Source: CALIZF01 sp046292445 (GTDB taxonomy: Bacteria; Pseudomonadota; Alphaproteobacteria; Rhodobacterales; Rhodobacteraceae). From it: a DNA stretch of 64,000 bases. The first letter of the stretch is position 1, and every line of letters begins with the position of its first letter. The position numbers and the translations under genes are program-made. Shown piece after piece: positions 55,700 through 64,000 of this stretch. The stretch is taken from the NCBI GenBank assembly GCA_046292445.1, contig JBKBQT010000002.1:1-64000 (forward strand), written 5' to 3'. The notes beneath the pieces are model-generated. The model made no database searches, had not been told where the DNA came from, and saw only the letters and a list, made by a program, of their open reading frames with translations.

Positions 55700-58627
55700 A
55701 TGTGCGCCGACACGCCCGACTATCGCGACACCGTTTTCCTGCCCGAAACCGATTTTCCGATGCGCGCCGGCCTGCCGCAGCGCGAGCCCGGCTGGCTCGA
55801 CCGCTGGGCGCGGATCGGGGTGTATGACCGGCTGCGGGCCAAGGCGGCGGCGGCGCGGGCGGCGGGCACCCCGCGGCCCGATTTCACGCTGCACGACGGG
55901 CCGCCCTATGCCAACGGGCATCTGCACATCGGCCATGCGCTCAACAAGATCCTCAAGGACATGGTGGTGCGCTCGCGCCAGATGCTGGGGGCGGATGCGC
56001 GCTATGTGCCGGGCTGGGATTGCCACGGCCTGCCCATCGAGTGGAAGATCGAGGAGCAGTATCGGGCCAAGGGGCTGAACAAGGACGACGTCGATATCGT
56101 CGCCTTCCGCCAGGAATGCCGCCGTTTCGCCGAGGGCTGGGTGGATGTGCAGCGGGCCGAGTTCCAGCGGCTGGGCGTCACCGGCACCTGGGCCGACCCT
56201 TACCGCACGATGGATTATCACGCCGAAGCGGTCATCGCGTCCGAGTTCATGACCTTTCTGATGAACGGGAGCCTTTATCAAGGCTCCAAGCCCGTGCTGT
56301 GGTCGCCGGTGGAAAAGACCGCGCTGGCCGAGGCGGAGGTGGAGTATCACGACCACCAGAGCCACACGATCTGGGTGCCGTTCCGGGTGGTTGCGGGCGC
56401 GCCCGCGCATCTGGAGGGCGCGCGCGTGGTGATCTGGACCACGACGCCCTGGACCATCCCGCAGAACCGCGCCGTCGCCTACAACCCGGCGCTGGCTTAT
56501 GGCGTCTACGAGGTCACCGGCCGGCCCGAGGCGTCGAATGCGGTGATCGGCGCGCGCTATCTGATCGCCGATGCGCTGGCCGAGGCGGTGCTGGCGCAGG
56601 CCAAGCTGACGCCGGACATGTGGCGGCGGCGGGGCGGCGTGCCGGCCGAGGAACTCGGGGCGATGACGCTCGCCCATCCCTTCCGCGGGATCGAGGGGGC
56701 GCAGGGCGAATGGGACTATGACGTGCCCATGCTGCCGGGCGAGCATGTGACGGACGAGGCGGGGACGGGCTTTGTCCATACCGCGCCGAGCCACGGCGAC
56801 GACGACTATGCGCTCGGCCAGAAGTTCGGCCTGCCGATGACCTGGAACGTCGAGCCCGACGGCACCTTCCGCGCCGATCTGCCGATCTTCGGCGGGCAGG
56901 CGATCCTGACGCCGGATGGCAAGGAAGGCCCCGCAAACGTAAGCGTCATCAAGGCGCTGCACGGGGCGGGTGCGCTGCTGGCCAAGGGCAGGCTCAGGCA
57001 TTCCTACCCGCATAGCTGGCGGTCCAAGGCGCCGCTGATCTACCGCAACACGCCGCAGTGGTTCGTCGCCATCGACAAGCCGCTCGACGACGGGATGGGG
57101 CAGTATGGCGACACGATCCGCACCCGGGCGCTGACCTCGATCGACCAACTGGTGCAATGGACGCCGCAGACGGGGCGCAACCGGCTTTACAGCATGATCG
57201 CGGCGCGGCCCGACTGGGTGCTGAGCCGCCAGCGCGCCTGGGGCGTGCCGCTGACCTGTTTCGTGAAACGGGGCGCGCGGCCGCTTGATGCCGACTTCCT
57301 GCTGCGCAACACCCAGGTCAACGCGCGCATCACGGCCGCCTTCGAGGCCGAGGGGGCCGATTGCTGGTATCTGCCGGGTGCGAAGGAACGCTTCCTCGGC
57401 GGCATCGTGAACCCGGACGACTACGAGCAGGTGTTCGACATCCTCGATGTGTGGTTCGACAGCGGGTCCACCCATGCCTTCGTGCTGCGCGACCGGCCCG
57501 ACGGGACGGCGGACGGGATTGCGGACCTCTATCTCGAGGGGACCGACCAGCATCGCGGCTGGTTCCATTCCTCGATGCTGCAGGCCTGCGGGACCAAGGG
57601 CCGGGCGCCCTACCGCGGCGTGCTCACCCACGGCTTCACGCTCGACGAGAAGGGCATGAAGATGTCCAAATCGCTCGGCAACGTGATCGCGCCGCAGGCG
57701 GTGGTGGACCAGTACGGCGCCGATATCCTGCGGCTCTGGGTGGCGCAGACCGATTACACCGTCGACCAGCGGATCGGGCCCGAGATCCTCAAGGGCACCG
57801 CCGACAGCTATCGCCGGCTGCGCAACACGCTCCGGTTCCTGCTTGGCGCGCTCAAGGGTTGGGACGAGGCCGAGCGGGTGGAGCCTGCCGCGATGCCCGA
57901 CCTCGAACGCTGGGTGCTCCACCGCCTCGCCGAGCTCGACCGGACGGTCAGGGATCGCTATGCCGCCTATGACTTCCAGGGCGCGTTCCAGGCGGTGTTC
58001 GCCTTTGCCACGACCGATCTTTCGGCCTTCTGGTTCGACATCCGCAAGGATGCGCTCTATTGCGACCGCCCCGACAGCCCGCGCCGGCGCGCGGTGCGCA
58101 CGGTGATGGATGCGCTGTTCCACCGGCTGACGACCTGGCTCGCCCCGATCCTCGTGTTCACGGCCGAAGAGGTGTGGCTGGCGCGCTACCCGGACGATGC
58201 GGGCAGCATCCACCTGCACGACATCCCCGAAACCCCCGCCGCCTGGCGCGACGATGCGCTCGCCGCCCGGTGGGACCGGGTGCGCGCGGTGCGCCGCGTG
58301 GTGACGGCGGCGCTCGAGGTGCAGCGGACGGCCAAGGTCATCGGCGCCTCGCTCGAGGCGGCGCCGGTGGTGCACATCGAGGATGCGGCGCTGCGGGCGG
58401 CGGTGACGGGAACCGATTTCGCCGACCTCTGCATCACCTCGGCGATCACGGTGACCGCCGACCCGGCCCCGGCCGAGGCGTTCCGCCTGCCCGAGGTGCC
58501 GGGGGTGGGCGTGGTGTTCGAGGCGGCCGAGGGCGAGAAATGCCTGCGCTGCTGGAAGATCCTGCCCGATGTCGGCAGCCACGCCCATCCGGGCGTCTGC
58601 GCGCGCTGCGACGATGCGCTAAGGTGA
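55700..58627 (+). CDS. ileS: Isoleucyl-tRNA synthetase
   Basis: A 975-residue class I synthetase charging tRNA-Ile. The HIGH motif is in NGHLHIGHALNKIL at about residue 75, the editing domain lies in the middle (TTPWTIPQNRAVAYNPAL), KMSKS is in GMKMSKSLGN at about residue 653, and the C-terminus has a zinc ribbon with CLRCWK and CARCDD. The length is normal for the bacterial form. It has its own candidate promoter. Confidence 0.97.
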   Translation: MCADTPDYRDTVFLPETDFPMRAGLPQREPGWLDRWARIGVYDRLRAKAAAARAAGTPRPDFTLHDGPPYANGHLHIGHALNKILKDMVVRSRQMLGADARYVPGWDCHGLPIEWKIEEQYRAKGLNKDDVDIVAFRQECRRFAEGWVDVQRAEFQRLGVTGTWADPYRTMDYHAEAVIASEFMTFLMNGSLYQGSKPVLWSPVEKTALAEAEVEYHDHQSHTIWVPFRVVAGAPAHLEGARVVIWTTTPWTIPQNRAVAYNPALAYGVYEVTGRPEASNAVIGARYLIADALAEAVLAQAKLTPDMWRRRGGVPAEELGAMTLAHPFRGIEGAQGEWDYDVPMLPGEHVTDEAGTGFVHTAPSHGDDDYALGQKFGLPMTWNVEPDGTFRADLPIFGGQAILTPDGKEGPANVSVIKALHGAGALLAKGRLRHSYPHSWRSKAPLIYRNTPQWFVAIDKPLDDGMGQYGDTIRTRALTSIDQLVQWTPQTGRNRLYSMIAARPDWVLSRQRAWGVPLTCFVKRGARPLDADFLLRNTQVNARITAAFEAEGADCWYLPGAKERFLGGIVNPDDYEQVFDILDVWFDSGSTHAFVLRDRPDGTADGIADLYLEGTDQHRGWFHSSMLQACGTKGRAPYRGVLTHGFTLDEKGMKMSKSLGNVIAPQAVVDQYGADILRLWVAQTDYTVDQRIGPEILKGTADSYRRLRNTLRFLLGALKGWDEAERVEPAAMPDLERWVLHRLAELDRTVRDRYAAYDFQGAFQAVFAFATTDLSAFWFDIRKDALYCDRPDSPRRRAVRTVMDALFHRLTTWLAPILVFTAEEVWLARYPDDAGSIHLHDIPETPAAWRDDALAARWDRVRAVRRVVTAALEVQRTAKVIGASLEAAPVVHIEDAALRAAVTGTDFADLCITSAITVTADPAPAEAFRLPEVPGVGVVFEAAEGEKCLRCWKILPDVGSHAHPGVCARCDDALR

Positions 58628-58706
58628 AATGCCGGCTGGATTAACCGGCTGGCGCGGCTAGACTTCGCCGCAGGGCCCCCGGGCCCTGCGATGGGGAGGA
58701 TCGCCG

Positions 58707-60245
58707 ATGATTTACCGCAGCCCGCTGCCGCCCGTGCCCCTGACGGGGCTGACCATCACCGAACGCCTGCTGCAGGGCCTCGCGCCCCGCCGTGCGCAAG
58801 CCGCGATGGTCGATGGCCCGACCGGGCGCAAGGTCACGGCGAGGGCGCTGATCGACGGCATCGCGGCGCTGGCGGGCGGGCTGCGCGCGGCCGGCATGGG
58901 GCCGGGCGATGTGACGGCGATCCTCGCGCCGAACATCCCCGAATATGTGATCGCCTTTCACGGCCCGCTCTATGCCGGGGGCACGGTGACGACGATCAAC
59001 CCGAGCTATACCGCGCCCGAGGTGCATCATCAGCTGGTGGATAGCGGGGCAACGCGCCTCATCACCATCCCCGCCTTCCTCGAGACCGCCCGCGCCGCGG
59101 CGACCGGCACTGCTGTCACCGACATCGCGGTGATCGGCGAGGCGCCGGGGGCGACGCCGCTCGCCGCCTGGATGGGCGCGCCGCTGGATGCGCAGGTGCC
59201 GGTGGATGTCGAGGGGATGACGGCCGTGCTGCCCTATTCCTCGGGCACCACGGGCCTGCCCAAGGGCGTGATGCTGACCCACCGGAACCTGGTGGTGAAT
59301 GTCGATCAGACGCTCGCCATGGGCTATGTCGCGCCGGGCGACTGGACGGTGGGGTTCCTGCCGTTCTTTCACATCTACGGCCAGACCGTGCTGATGAATG
59401 CGCATCTGGCGCAGGGCGCGGGCGTGGTGACGATGCCGCGCTTCGACCTTGCGCTGTTTCTTGCGCTTTGTGCCGAATACCGCACCCCGACGATGTGGGT
59501 CGCGCCGCCCGTGGCGGTGGCGCTGGCCAAGCATCCGATGGTGGCCGAGCATGACCTGACGCATACCACCCGGCTGTTCTCGGGCGCGGCGCCCCTTGGC
59601 GGCGATGTCGCCGATGCGGTCGGGCGGCGGCTGAACCTCGATGCGGTGCAGGGCTACGGGATGACCGAGCTCAGCCCGGTGAGCCACACGACCCCGATCG
59701 GCGGCAACCGGCCCGGCACGGTGGGCGTCACGCTGCCCAATACCGAATGCCGGATCGTGGACCCGCAGACGGGGCGGGACGCGCCGTCGGGCGAGCTCTG
59801 GGTGCGGGGCCCGCAGGTGATGAAGGGCTATCACAACAACCCCGCCGCCACCGCCGCGACGCTCACCCCCGACGGCTGGCTGCGCACCGGCGATCTGGGG
59901 GACTTTGACGCCGACGGCTATCTGACGTTGCGCGACCGGCTCAAGGAACTCATCAAGGTCAAGGGGTTCCAGGTCGCCCCGGCCGAGGTCGAGGCGGCGC
60001 TGCTCACCCATCCGGGCGTCGCGGATGCTGCCGTGATCGGCCGGGCCGACGACGAGGCGGGCGAGGTGCCGGTGGCCTTCGTCGTGCGCGCGGCGGGGGA
60101 TGCGACGCCGGTCGGCCATATCGCCGATTTCCTTGCCGACCGGCTGGCGACCTACAAGCTGCCCCGCACGATCACGGTCGTGGACAGCATCCCCAAATCG
60201 GCGAGCGGCAAGATCCTTCGCCGCCTCCTGCGCGATGCCGCCTGA
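58707..60245 (+). CDS. AMP-binding acyl-CoA synthetase (4-coumarate-CoA ligase-like)
   Basis: A 512-residue adenylate-forming enzyme. The P-loop is YSSGTTGLPKGVMLTH at about residues 176-191, the hinge region LKELIKVKGFQVAPAEVE, and the catalytic Lys is in PKSASGKILRRLL at the C-terminus. It resembles 4-coumarate-CoA ligase and other aryl or acyl ligases; the substrate cannot be chosen. The DUF3253 gene overlaps its 3' end by 11 nt. Confidence 0.9.
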   Translation: MIYRSPLPPVPLTGLTITERLLQGLAPRRAQAAMVDGPTGRKVTARALIDGIAALAGGLRAAGMGPGDVTAILAPNIPEYVIAFHGPLYAGGTVTTINPSYTAPEVHHQLVDSGATRLITIPAFLETARAAATGTAVTDIAVIGEAPGATPLAAWMGAPLDAQVPVDVEGMTAVLPYSSGTTGLPKGVMLTHRNLVVNVDQTLAMGYVAPGDWTVGFLPFFHIYGQTVLMNAHLAQGAGVVTMPRFDLALFLALCAEYRTPTMWVAPPVAVALAKHPMVAEHDLTHTTRLFSGAAPLGGDVADAVGRRLNLDAVQGYGMTELSPVSHTTPIGGNRPGTVGVTLPNTECRIVDPQTGRDAPSGELWVRGPQVMKGYHNNPAATAATLTPDGWLRTGDLGDFDADGYLTLRDRLKELIKVKGFQVAPAEVEAALLTHPGVADAAVIGRADDEAGEVPVAFVVRAAGDATPVGHIADFLADRLATYKLPRTITVVDSIPKSASGKILRRLLRDAA

Positions 60246-60480
60246 CGATGCGGCGATCGCCGCCGCACTGCTGTCGCTCGCCCGCGCGCGGGGGCCGGGG
60301 CGCAGCTTCTGCCCGTCCGAGGCCGCACGCGCCCTCGGCCCCGACTGGCGGGCGCTGATGCCCGCGGTGCGCCGGGTGGCGGCGCAGCTTCAGGCCGAAG
60401 GCGCGCTTCATGCGACACAGCGTGGCGCGCCGGTCCGCCCCGAGGTGGCGCGCGGTCCGATCCGGCTTGCGCTCCGCTGA
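60235..60480 (+). CDS. DUF3253 domain-containing protein
   Basis: An 81-residue protein fitting DUF3253, a winged-helix-like family: SFCPSEAARALGPDWRALMP and GALHATQRGAPV are typical. Its start lies 11 nt inside the acyl-CoA synthetase end, so they are coupled. The function is unknown. Confidence 0.82.
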   Translation: MPPDDAAIAAALLSLARARGPGRSFCPSEAARALGPDWRALMPAVRRVAAQLQAEGALHATQRGAPVRPEVARGPIRLALR

Positions 60481-60513
60481 CGCGCTGCACCCCATCGTCC
60501 TGATGCAGACGTC

Positions 60514-60536
60514 CCGGGGGACCGCCGCGCCCCCGG
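60514..60536. terminator. Hairpin between convergent genes
   Basis: CCGGGGG/CCCCCGG forms a perfect 7-bp stem with a 9-nt loop between the DUF3253 stop and the pcs stop. No T-run follows. Confidence 0.45.
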
Positions 60537-60543
60537 CGCGAGG

Positions 60544-61239
60544 CTACCGCGCGCGCGCCGGCACGATCTGCTGCGCGACCCCGGCCAGCAGCAGGTAAAG
60601 CGAGGTCACCACCAGCCCCGTCCCCGCCCAGCTTTGCCGGTCGAAATCGCCCCAGGCCGCCCAGGCGGCGAAGGCCGTCCAGGCCAGCGCCACCGGCAGC
60701 GACACCCGCCGCCAGCGGGCGGTGCGCACCGGGTGGATGAACTTGAGCGGCACGAACATCGCCCCGGCCAGCACGGCCACCAGCCCCAGCGTGATCGCCG
60801 GGCCCGGTTCGAGCGCAAAGATCACCACCGCCACCATGTTCCAGCAGGCGGGAAAGCCGGCAAAGGAATTGTCCCGCGTCTTCATTCCCGTGCCGGCAAA
60901 ATAGAGCGCGCTGGCAAAGGTGATGACGATGATCGCCGCCCATCCCGTCCACGCCGGCAAGAGGCCGCTCGCGAACAGCGCATAGGCCGGGATGAACACA
61001 TAGGTCAGGTAGTCGATGATGAGATCGAGCAGAACGCCGTCGATCTGCGGCGCATGGACCTTGACGCCATAGCGCCGCGCCAGCGGCCCGTCGATCCCGT
61101 CCACGACAAAGGCCACGACCAGCCACAGGAACATCAGGCTCCACTGTCCCTGCACCGCCGCGAGCAGGGCCAGCATGGAAAAGACCGCCCCCGTGGCGGT
61201 CAGCAGATGGACGGAATAGGCCTTGAGGCGGGCTGTCAT
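60544..61239 (-). CDS. pcs: Phosphatidylcholine synthase
   Basis: A 231-residue integral membrane enzyme condensing CDP-diacylglycerol with choline to give phosphatidylcholine, a route typical of Alphaproteobacteria. The CDP-alcohol phosphatidyltransferase motif is visible in VDGIDGPLARRYG and in the following DGVLLDLIIDYL. Six to eight hydrophobic segments span the protein. The start at 61239 begins MTARLKAYSVHLLTATG. Confidence 0.92.
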   Translation of the reverse strand: MTARLKAYSVHLLTATGAVFSMLALLAAVQGQWSLMFLWLVVAFVVDGIDGPLARRYGVKVHAPQIDGVLLDLIIDYLTYVFIPAYALFASGLLPAWTGWAAIIVITFASALYFAGTGMKTRDNSFAGFPACWNMVAVVIFALEPGPAITLGLVAVLAGAMFVPLKFIHPVRTARWRRVSLPVALAWTAFAAWAAWGDFDRQSWAGTGLVVTSLYLLLAGVAQQIVPARAR

Positions 61240-61278
61240 CCGGCTGTCATGGACGAAACAGGGCGGCGGTGCAACGCG

Positions 61279-62190
61279 TCAGCCGCGTGGATGCGCCGCG
61301 GCATAGACCTCCATCAGCCGGGCGGCATCGACGGCCGTGTAGCCTTGCGTCGTTGCAAGCGAGGCATGGCCGAGCAGCTCCTGGATCGCCCGCAGATCGC
61401 CCCCCGCCGACAGCAGATGCGTGGCAAAGCTGTGGCGCAGCGCATGCGGCGTCGCCGTCGCCGGCAGGCCGAGCCGGGTGCGCGTCCGCTCCATCGCCCC
61501 CTGCACGAGGCGGGGGTTCAGCGGCCCGCCCCGCGCACCGCGGAAGAGCGGCGCATCGCGGGCAAGCTCGTAGGGGCAGAGCGCGGCATAGCGCTCCACC
61601 GCCGCCTGCGCTGCGGGCAGGACGGGCACCAGCCGTTCCTTGCCGCCTTTGCCCGTGATGCGCAGCGTGGCGGGCAGCGGCAGCGCCGCCCCGGTCAGGC
61701 CGAGCGCCTCGGAGATCCTGAGGCCGCAGGCATAGAGCAGCGTGACGACCGCCACGTCCCGCGCCGCGATCCAGTCCGCGCGCGCATCGTCGCCGATCGC
61801 GGTCAGCACGCTGCGCGCCCCGTCCTCGGTCAGCGGTCGCGGCAGGCGGCGCCGGTAACGGGGGGCGCGGGCGGCGAGCACGGCCGTCGCGTCCGTCCCC
61901 TCGCGGTCGCTCAGCCAGCGGGTGAAGGCCTTGACCGCCGAAAGCCGCCGCGCCATCGACCGCGCGGCGACGCCCCGGCCCTGTTCATGCGCCATGAAGG
62001 CGCGCAGGTCGGTCTGCGGCAGGGCGGCGATCGCGGCAAGCCCCTCGGGTTCGCGGTGCGCGGCCAGAAACCCCAGATAGCGCGCCACATCGTCGCCATA
62101 GGCGCGCACCGTGCCGCCCGCGCAGCCGCGCGCGCGCAGATGGTCGAGCCATTCGGCCAGCGCCGCGCGCGCCGCTGGGGACGCCAGCAT
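61279..62190 (-). CDS. xerC: Tyrosine recombinase XerC
   Basis: A 303-residue tyrosine recombinase that resolves chromosome dimers together with XerD. Catalytic residues are visible: Arg in CGLRISEALGL, Lys in TGKGGKERLVP, His and Arg in HALRHSFATHLL, His in LGHASLATTQ and the nucleophile Tyr in GYTAVD. The ATG overlaps the stop of DUF484 by one base (TGATG), the conserved xerC-DUF484 arrangement. Confidence 0.93.
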   Translation of the reverse strand: MLASPAARAALAEWLDHLRARGCAGGTVRAYGDDVARYLGFLAAHREPEGLAAIAALPQTDLRAFMAHEQGRGVAARSMARRLSAVKAFTRWLSDREGTDATAVLAARAPRYRRRLPRPLTEDGARSVLTAIGDDARADWIAARDVAVVTLLYACGLRISEALGLTGAALPLPATLRITGKGGKERLVPVLPAAQAAVERYAALCPYELARDAPLFRGARGGPLNPRLVQGAMERTRTRLGLPATATPHALRHSFATHLLSAGGDLRAIQELLGHASLATTQGYTAVDAARLMEVYAAAHPRG

Positions 62191-62903
62191 CAGCCGAGCC
62201 AGCGGCGCATCTGCCGCTCGAACACCCCTGCGAAAACCGCCAGAAGGTCGGTCCCCTGCGCCGGGCGGAACTTGTGCGGGTCCTCGGCCCCGAGGACCAG
62301 CAGCCCCGGCAGCCGGCCGGGCCCGAGGTCGAGCCGCAACAGCGCCTCGGACCGGATGTCCCCGGCGATGTCGCCATGCACCCGCGCGCTTTCGGGCACC
62401 GCCTGGCGCAGCACGACCGGCCGCGCCGGCCCGCTGCGCCCGGCCGCCGCATAGCCGGCGACGAAACCCGCCTCGGTGATGCACAGAACGCCGCCCAGCC
62501 GCGCCAGCGCCGGATCGCCCCCCTCGCGGCTTTCGAGCACGAGGCGGACCGAATCCACCCGCAGGGCCGATGCAACCGGCCCTTCGAGTGCGGCGAGGAA
62601 GGCGGGGAAATTGTCCGGCTCGAGCAAAGCGAGGATCGCGCGATGCACCACATTGGTCGCGGCGAGGTTTTCGTAGGCGGCCGCGATCACGCTGCGATGC
62701 GTGTCCTCGAGCCGGTCGAGCCGCGCCTCCATCCGCTTCATCGCGATGCCGCGCAGATCGACGATATTGCCGCCCATCGCCCGTTCGTTGGCGGCGATGA
62801 GGGCGCGCATCACCTCGGGATCCTCGAGGATGATCTCGGGCCGCGTGATGATGAGATCGCGAACCTCATCGGCGATGCCGATCGCGCGTGCGGTGTCCGC
62901 CAT
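62190..62903 (-). CDS. DUF484 family protein
   Basis: A 237-residue GAF-like protein of the DUF484 family, which commonly lies next to xerC. Segments include IITRPEIILEDPEVMRALI and a GAF-like C-terminal half. The start at 62903 has GGAGGGGC upstream. The function is unknown; translational coupling to xerC suggests a link with recombination or cell division. Confidence 0.88.
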   Translation of the reverse strand: MADTARAIGIADEVRDLIITRPEIILEDPEVMRALIAANERAMGGNIVDLRGIAMKRMEARLDRLEDTHRSVIAAAYENLAATNVVHRAILALLEPDNFPAFLAALEGPVASALRVDSVRLVLESREGGDPALARLGGVLCITEAGFVAGYAAAGRSGPARPVVLRQAVPESARVHGDIAGDIRSEALLRLDLGPGRLPGLLVLGAEDPHKFRPAQGTDLLAVFAGVFERQMRRWLG

Positions 62904-62942
62904 GCCTGCCCCTCCGGCTTTTTCCGGCATGCTATACCCGCT

Positions 62943-63596
62943 TCAGAGAATTTTCTGCCCCGTTTTTTTCCAGTCGGCCAGAAAAGCCTCCAGCCCCCGG
63001 TCGGTCAGCGGATGGGCCGCAAGCGCCTTGATGATCGCGGGCGGCGCGGTGATGACATCGGCCCCGATGCGGGCGGCCTCGGCGACATGATTCACGCTGC
63101 GGATCGAGGCGGCGAGGATCTGGGTCTTGAAATCGTAGTTGTCATAGACGGTGCGGATGTCGTCGATCAGCTCCATCCCGTCGATGTTGATGTCGTCGAG
63201 CCTTCCGATGAACGGGCTGACGAAGGTCGCCCCCGCCTTGGCCGCCACCAGCGCCTGGTTGACGCTGAAACAGAGCGTGACGTTGACCATGGACCCCTCG
63301 CCCGTGAGCGCCTTGCAGGCCTTGAGCCCGTCCCACGTGAGCGGCAGCTTGACCGCGATGTTGGGCGCGATGGCGGCGAGGCGGCGCCCCTCGGCGATCA
63401 TCGCTTCGGCCTCGGTCGCGACGACCTCGGCCGACACGGGGCCGGATGTGATGCCGCAGATCTCACGCGTCACCTCGATGATGTCGCGCCCCGATTTCAG
63501 GATCAGCGACGGGTTGGTCGTCACGCCATCGACCATGCCGAGGTCGGCAAGTTCGCGGATGGCGGCGACATCGGCGGTATCGACAAAGAATTTCAT
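62943..63596 (-). CDS. fsa: Fructose-6-phosphate aldolase / transaldolase-like
   Basis: A 217-residue small transaldolase-family enzyme. The N-terminus MKFFVDTADVAAIRELADLG and VDGVTTNPSLI are family signatures; the Schiff-base Lys is in NIAVKLPLTWDG at about residue 86, with a phosphate-binding SPFIGRLDD further on. Members act as fructose-6-phosphate aldolase or as transaldolase; sequence alone does not settle which. It may connect to the pentose phosphate route served by zwf and pgl elsewhere in this window. Confidence 0.92.
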   Translation of the reverse strand: MKFFVDTADVAAIRELADLGMVDGVTTNPSLILKSGRDIIEVTREICGITSGPVSAEVVATEAEAMIAEGRRLAAIAPNIAVKLPLTWDGLKACKALTGEGSMVNVTLCFSVNQALVAAKAGATFVSPFIGRLDDINIDGMELIDDIRTVYDNYDFKTQILAASIRSVNHVAEAARIGADVITAPPAIIKALAAHPLTDRGLEAFLADWKKTGQKIL

Positions 63597-63696
63597 GGCG
63601 CTGGCCCTGCGGTTGCGGTCTTGCGCCCGTGTAGCGCAAGCCGCGTCCGTGCGACAGGGCTTTCCCGTGGTCGGCGGCGGCTGATAGGGCTGGCGC

Positions 63697-64000
63697 ATGG
63701 TGACCGACAGCCGTTTCCCCGAAGGCGCGCGCGTGGCCGTGCTGGTGGCCGACCCGCCGGCGATGGCGCTCGATTATCGCGCGCCGGACGGGGGCTGCGC
63801 CATCGGGGACGTGGTCGAGGTGCCGCTGGGGCCGCGGCGGGTCATGGGCGTCGTCTGGGGCCCGGGGGATGGCGGGTTCGAGGCTGCGCGGCTGCGCCCG
63901 GTATCGCGGGTGCTCGACGTGCCGCCGCTGGCCGCGCCCTTGCGCGCCTTCGTGGCGCGGGCGGCGGATTACACCCTGACCGCGCCCGGCGCGATGCTGC
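63697..64000 (+). CDS. priA: Primosomal protein N' (PriA), N-terminus only
   Basis: The first 101 codons of PriA run off the right edge. The DNA-binding N-terminal domain is recognisable: ARVAVLVADPPAMALDYRAP, GDVVEVPLGPRRVMGVVWG and FVARAADYTLTAPGAML. PriA reloads the replicative helicase at stalled forks. The helicase motifs lie outside the window. The gene is divergent from the transaldolase-like gene. Confidence 0.9.
   Translation, partial: MVTDSRFPEGARVAVLVADPPAMALDYRAPDGGCAIGDVVEVPLGPRRVMGVVWGPGDGGFEAARLRPVSRVLDVPPLAAPLRAFVARAADYTLTAPGAML

Noticed and set aside
55616..58588. 990-codon minus-strand open frame
   Set aside because: It mirrors ileS exactly and shows no motifs; ileS on the plus strand is certain.
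61279..62190. Phage or integron integrase
   Set aside because: The recombinase is coupled to DUF484 and has the housekeeping XerC gene context and size; no attachment site or cargo is near.

Overview
This window is a dense, very GC-rich chromosomal segment of an alphaproteobacterium, almost certainly Rhodobacterales (Rhodobacter/Paracoccus-like). The support is a class I lysyl-tRNA synthetase, a CDP-choline-independent phosphatidylcholine synthase, the Anbu/alpha-E/ATP-grasp cluster, FNR-type boxes (TTGAT-N4-ATCAA), one perfect CtrA box (TTAA-N7-TTAA), and a dispersed intergenic element with a GC-rich hairpin followed by GTATTT or GATATT. No tRNA, rRNA, IS element, prophage or CRISPR array was seen. 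The genus cannot be fixed from this sequence alone.

Layout. 1-7.8 kb (mostly minus): the start of an alkylhydroperoxidase-like gene, a Tat-exported cyclase-family enzyme, a DUF4389 membrane protein, a CFA-type methyltransferase, an M3 oligopeptidase, and an ATP-dependent DNA ligase with its partner MBL-fold exonuclease. 8.2-13.0 kb (plus): a compact operon of circularly permuted ATP-grasp, alpha-E protein, transglutaminase and the proteasome-like Anbu protease, then a D-2-hydroxyacid dehydrogenase. 13.1-15.9 kb (minus): a flavin reductase coupled to an oxidoreductase-SelD fusion. 16-20.5 kb: GNAT, EcsC, an M48 lipoprotein, two coupled DUF6455 proteins behind a perfect FNR box, an AlkA-like glycosylase and an esterase. 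20.7-25.2 kb: an HNH protein, then the zwf-pgl-pgi operon behind a LacI-type palindrome. 25.2-28.9 kb: a divergent two-component locus (hybrid kinase, oxidoreductase-fold exported protein, LuxR regulator). 29-35.9 kb: orphan ParA, a universal stress protein with an FNR-like box, nadD, PBP4, a TerB-like protein, class I lysS, a CHAD protein and DUF4864. 36-38.4 kb: a large beta-helix, phage-spike-like protein behind the CtrA box. 38.5-40.7 kb: a HugZ-like protein and a SulP transporter.

41-50.9 kb is an acetate-linked block: acs (with an elaborate upstream region), adk, DUF4212 plus a VC_2705-type sodium/solute symporter, a cNMP/CBS/DUF294 nucleotidyltransferase, a small membrane protein, a stand-alone receiver, and a membrane sensor fused to a DnaQ-type exonuclease. 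50.9-52.0 kb appears degenerate. 52-64 kb: truA, the ycjX-ycjF pair, ileS, an acyl-CoA synthetase, DUF3253, pcs, xerC with DUF484, fructose-6-phosphate aldolase/transaldolase, and the start of priA.

Most operons are tightly packed, with ATGA, GTGA or TGATG overlaps. The most unusual points are the CtrA-box/spike gene pair (possibly an unlinked gene-transfer-agent or phage-derived adhesin locus), the sensor-exonuclease fusion that has lost its kinase histidine, the repeat-rich acs promoter region, the two FNR boxes, and the Anbu operon, whose biochemical role remains unsettled.
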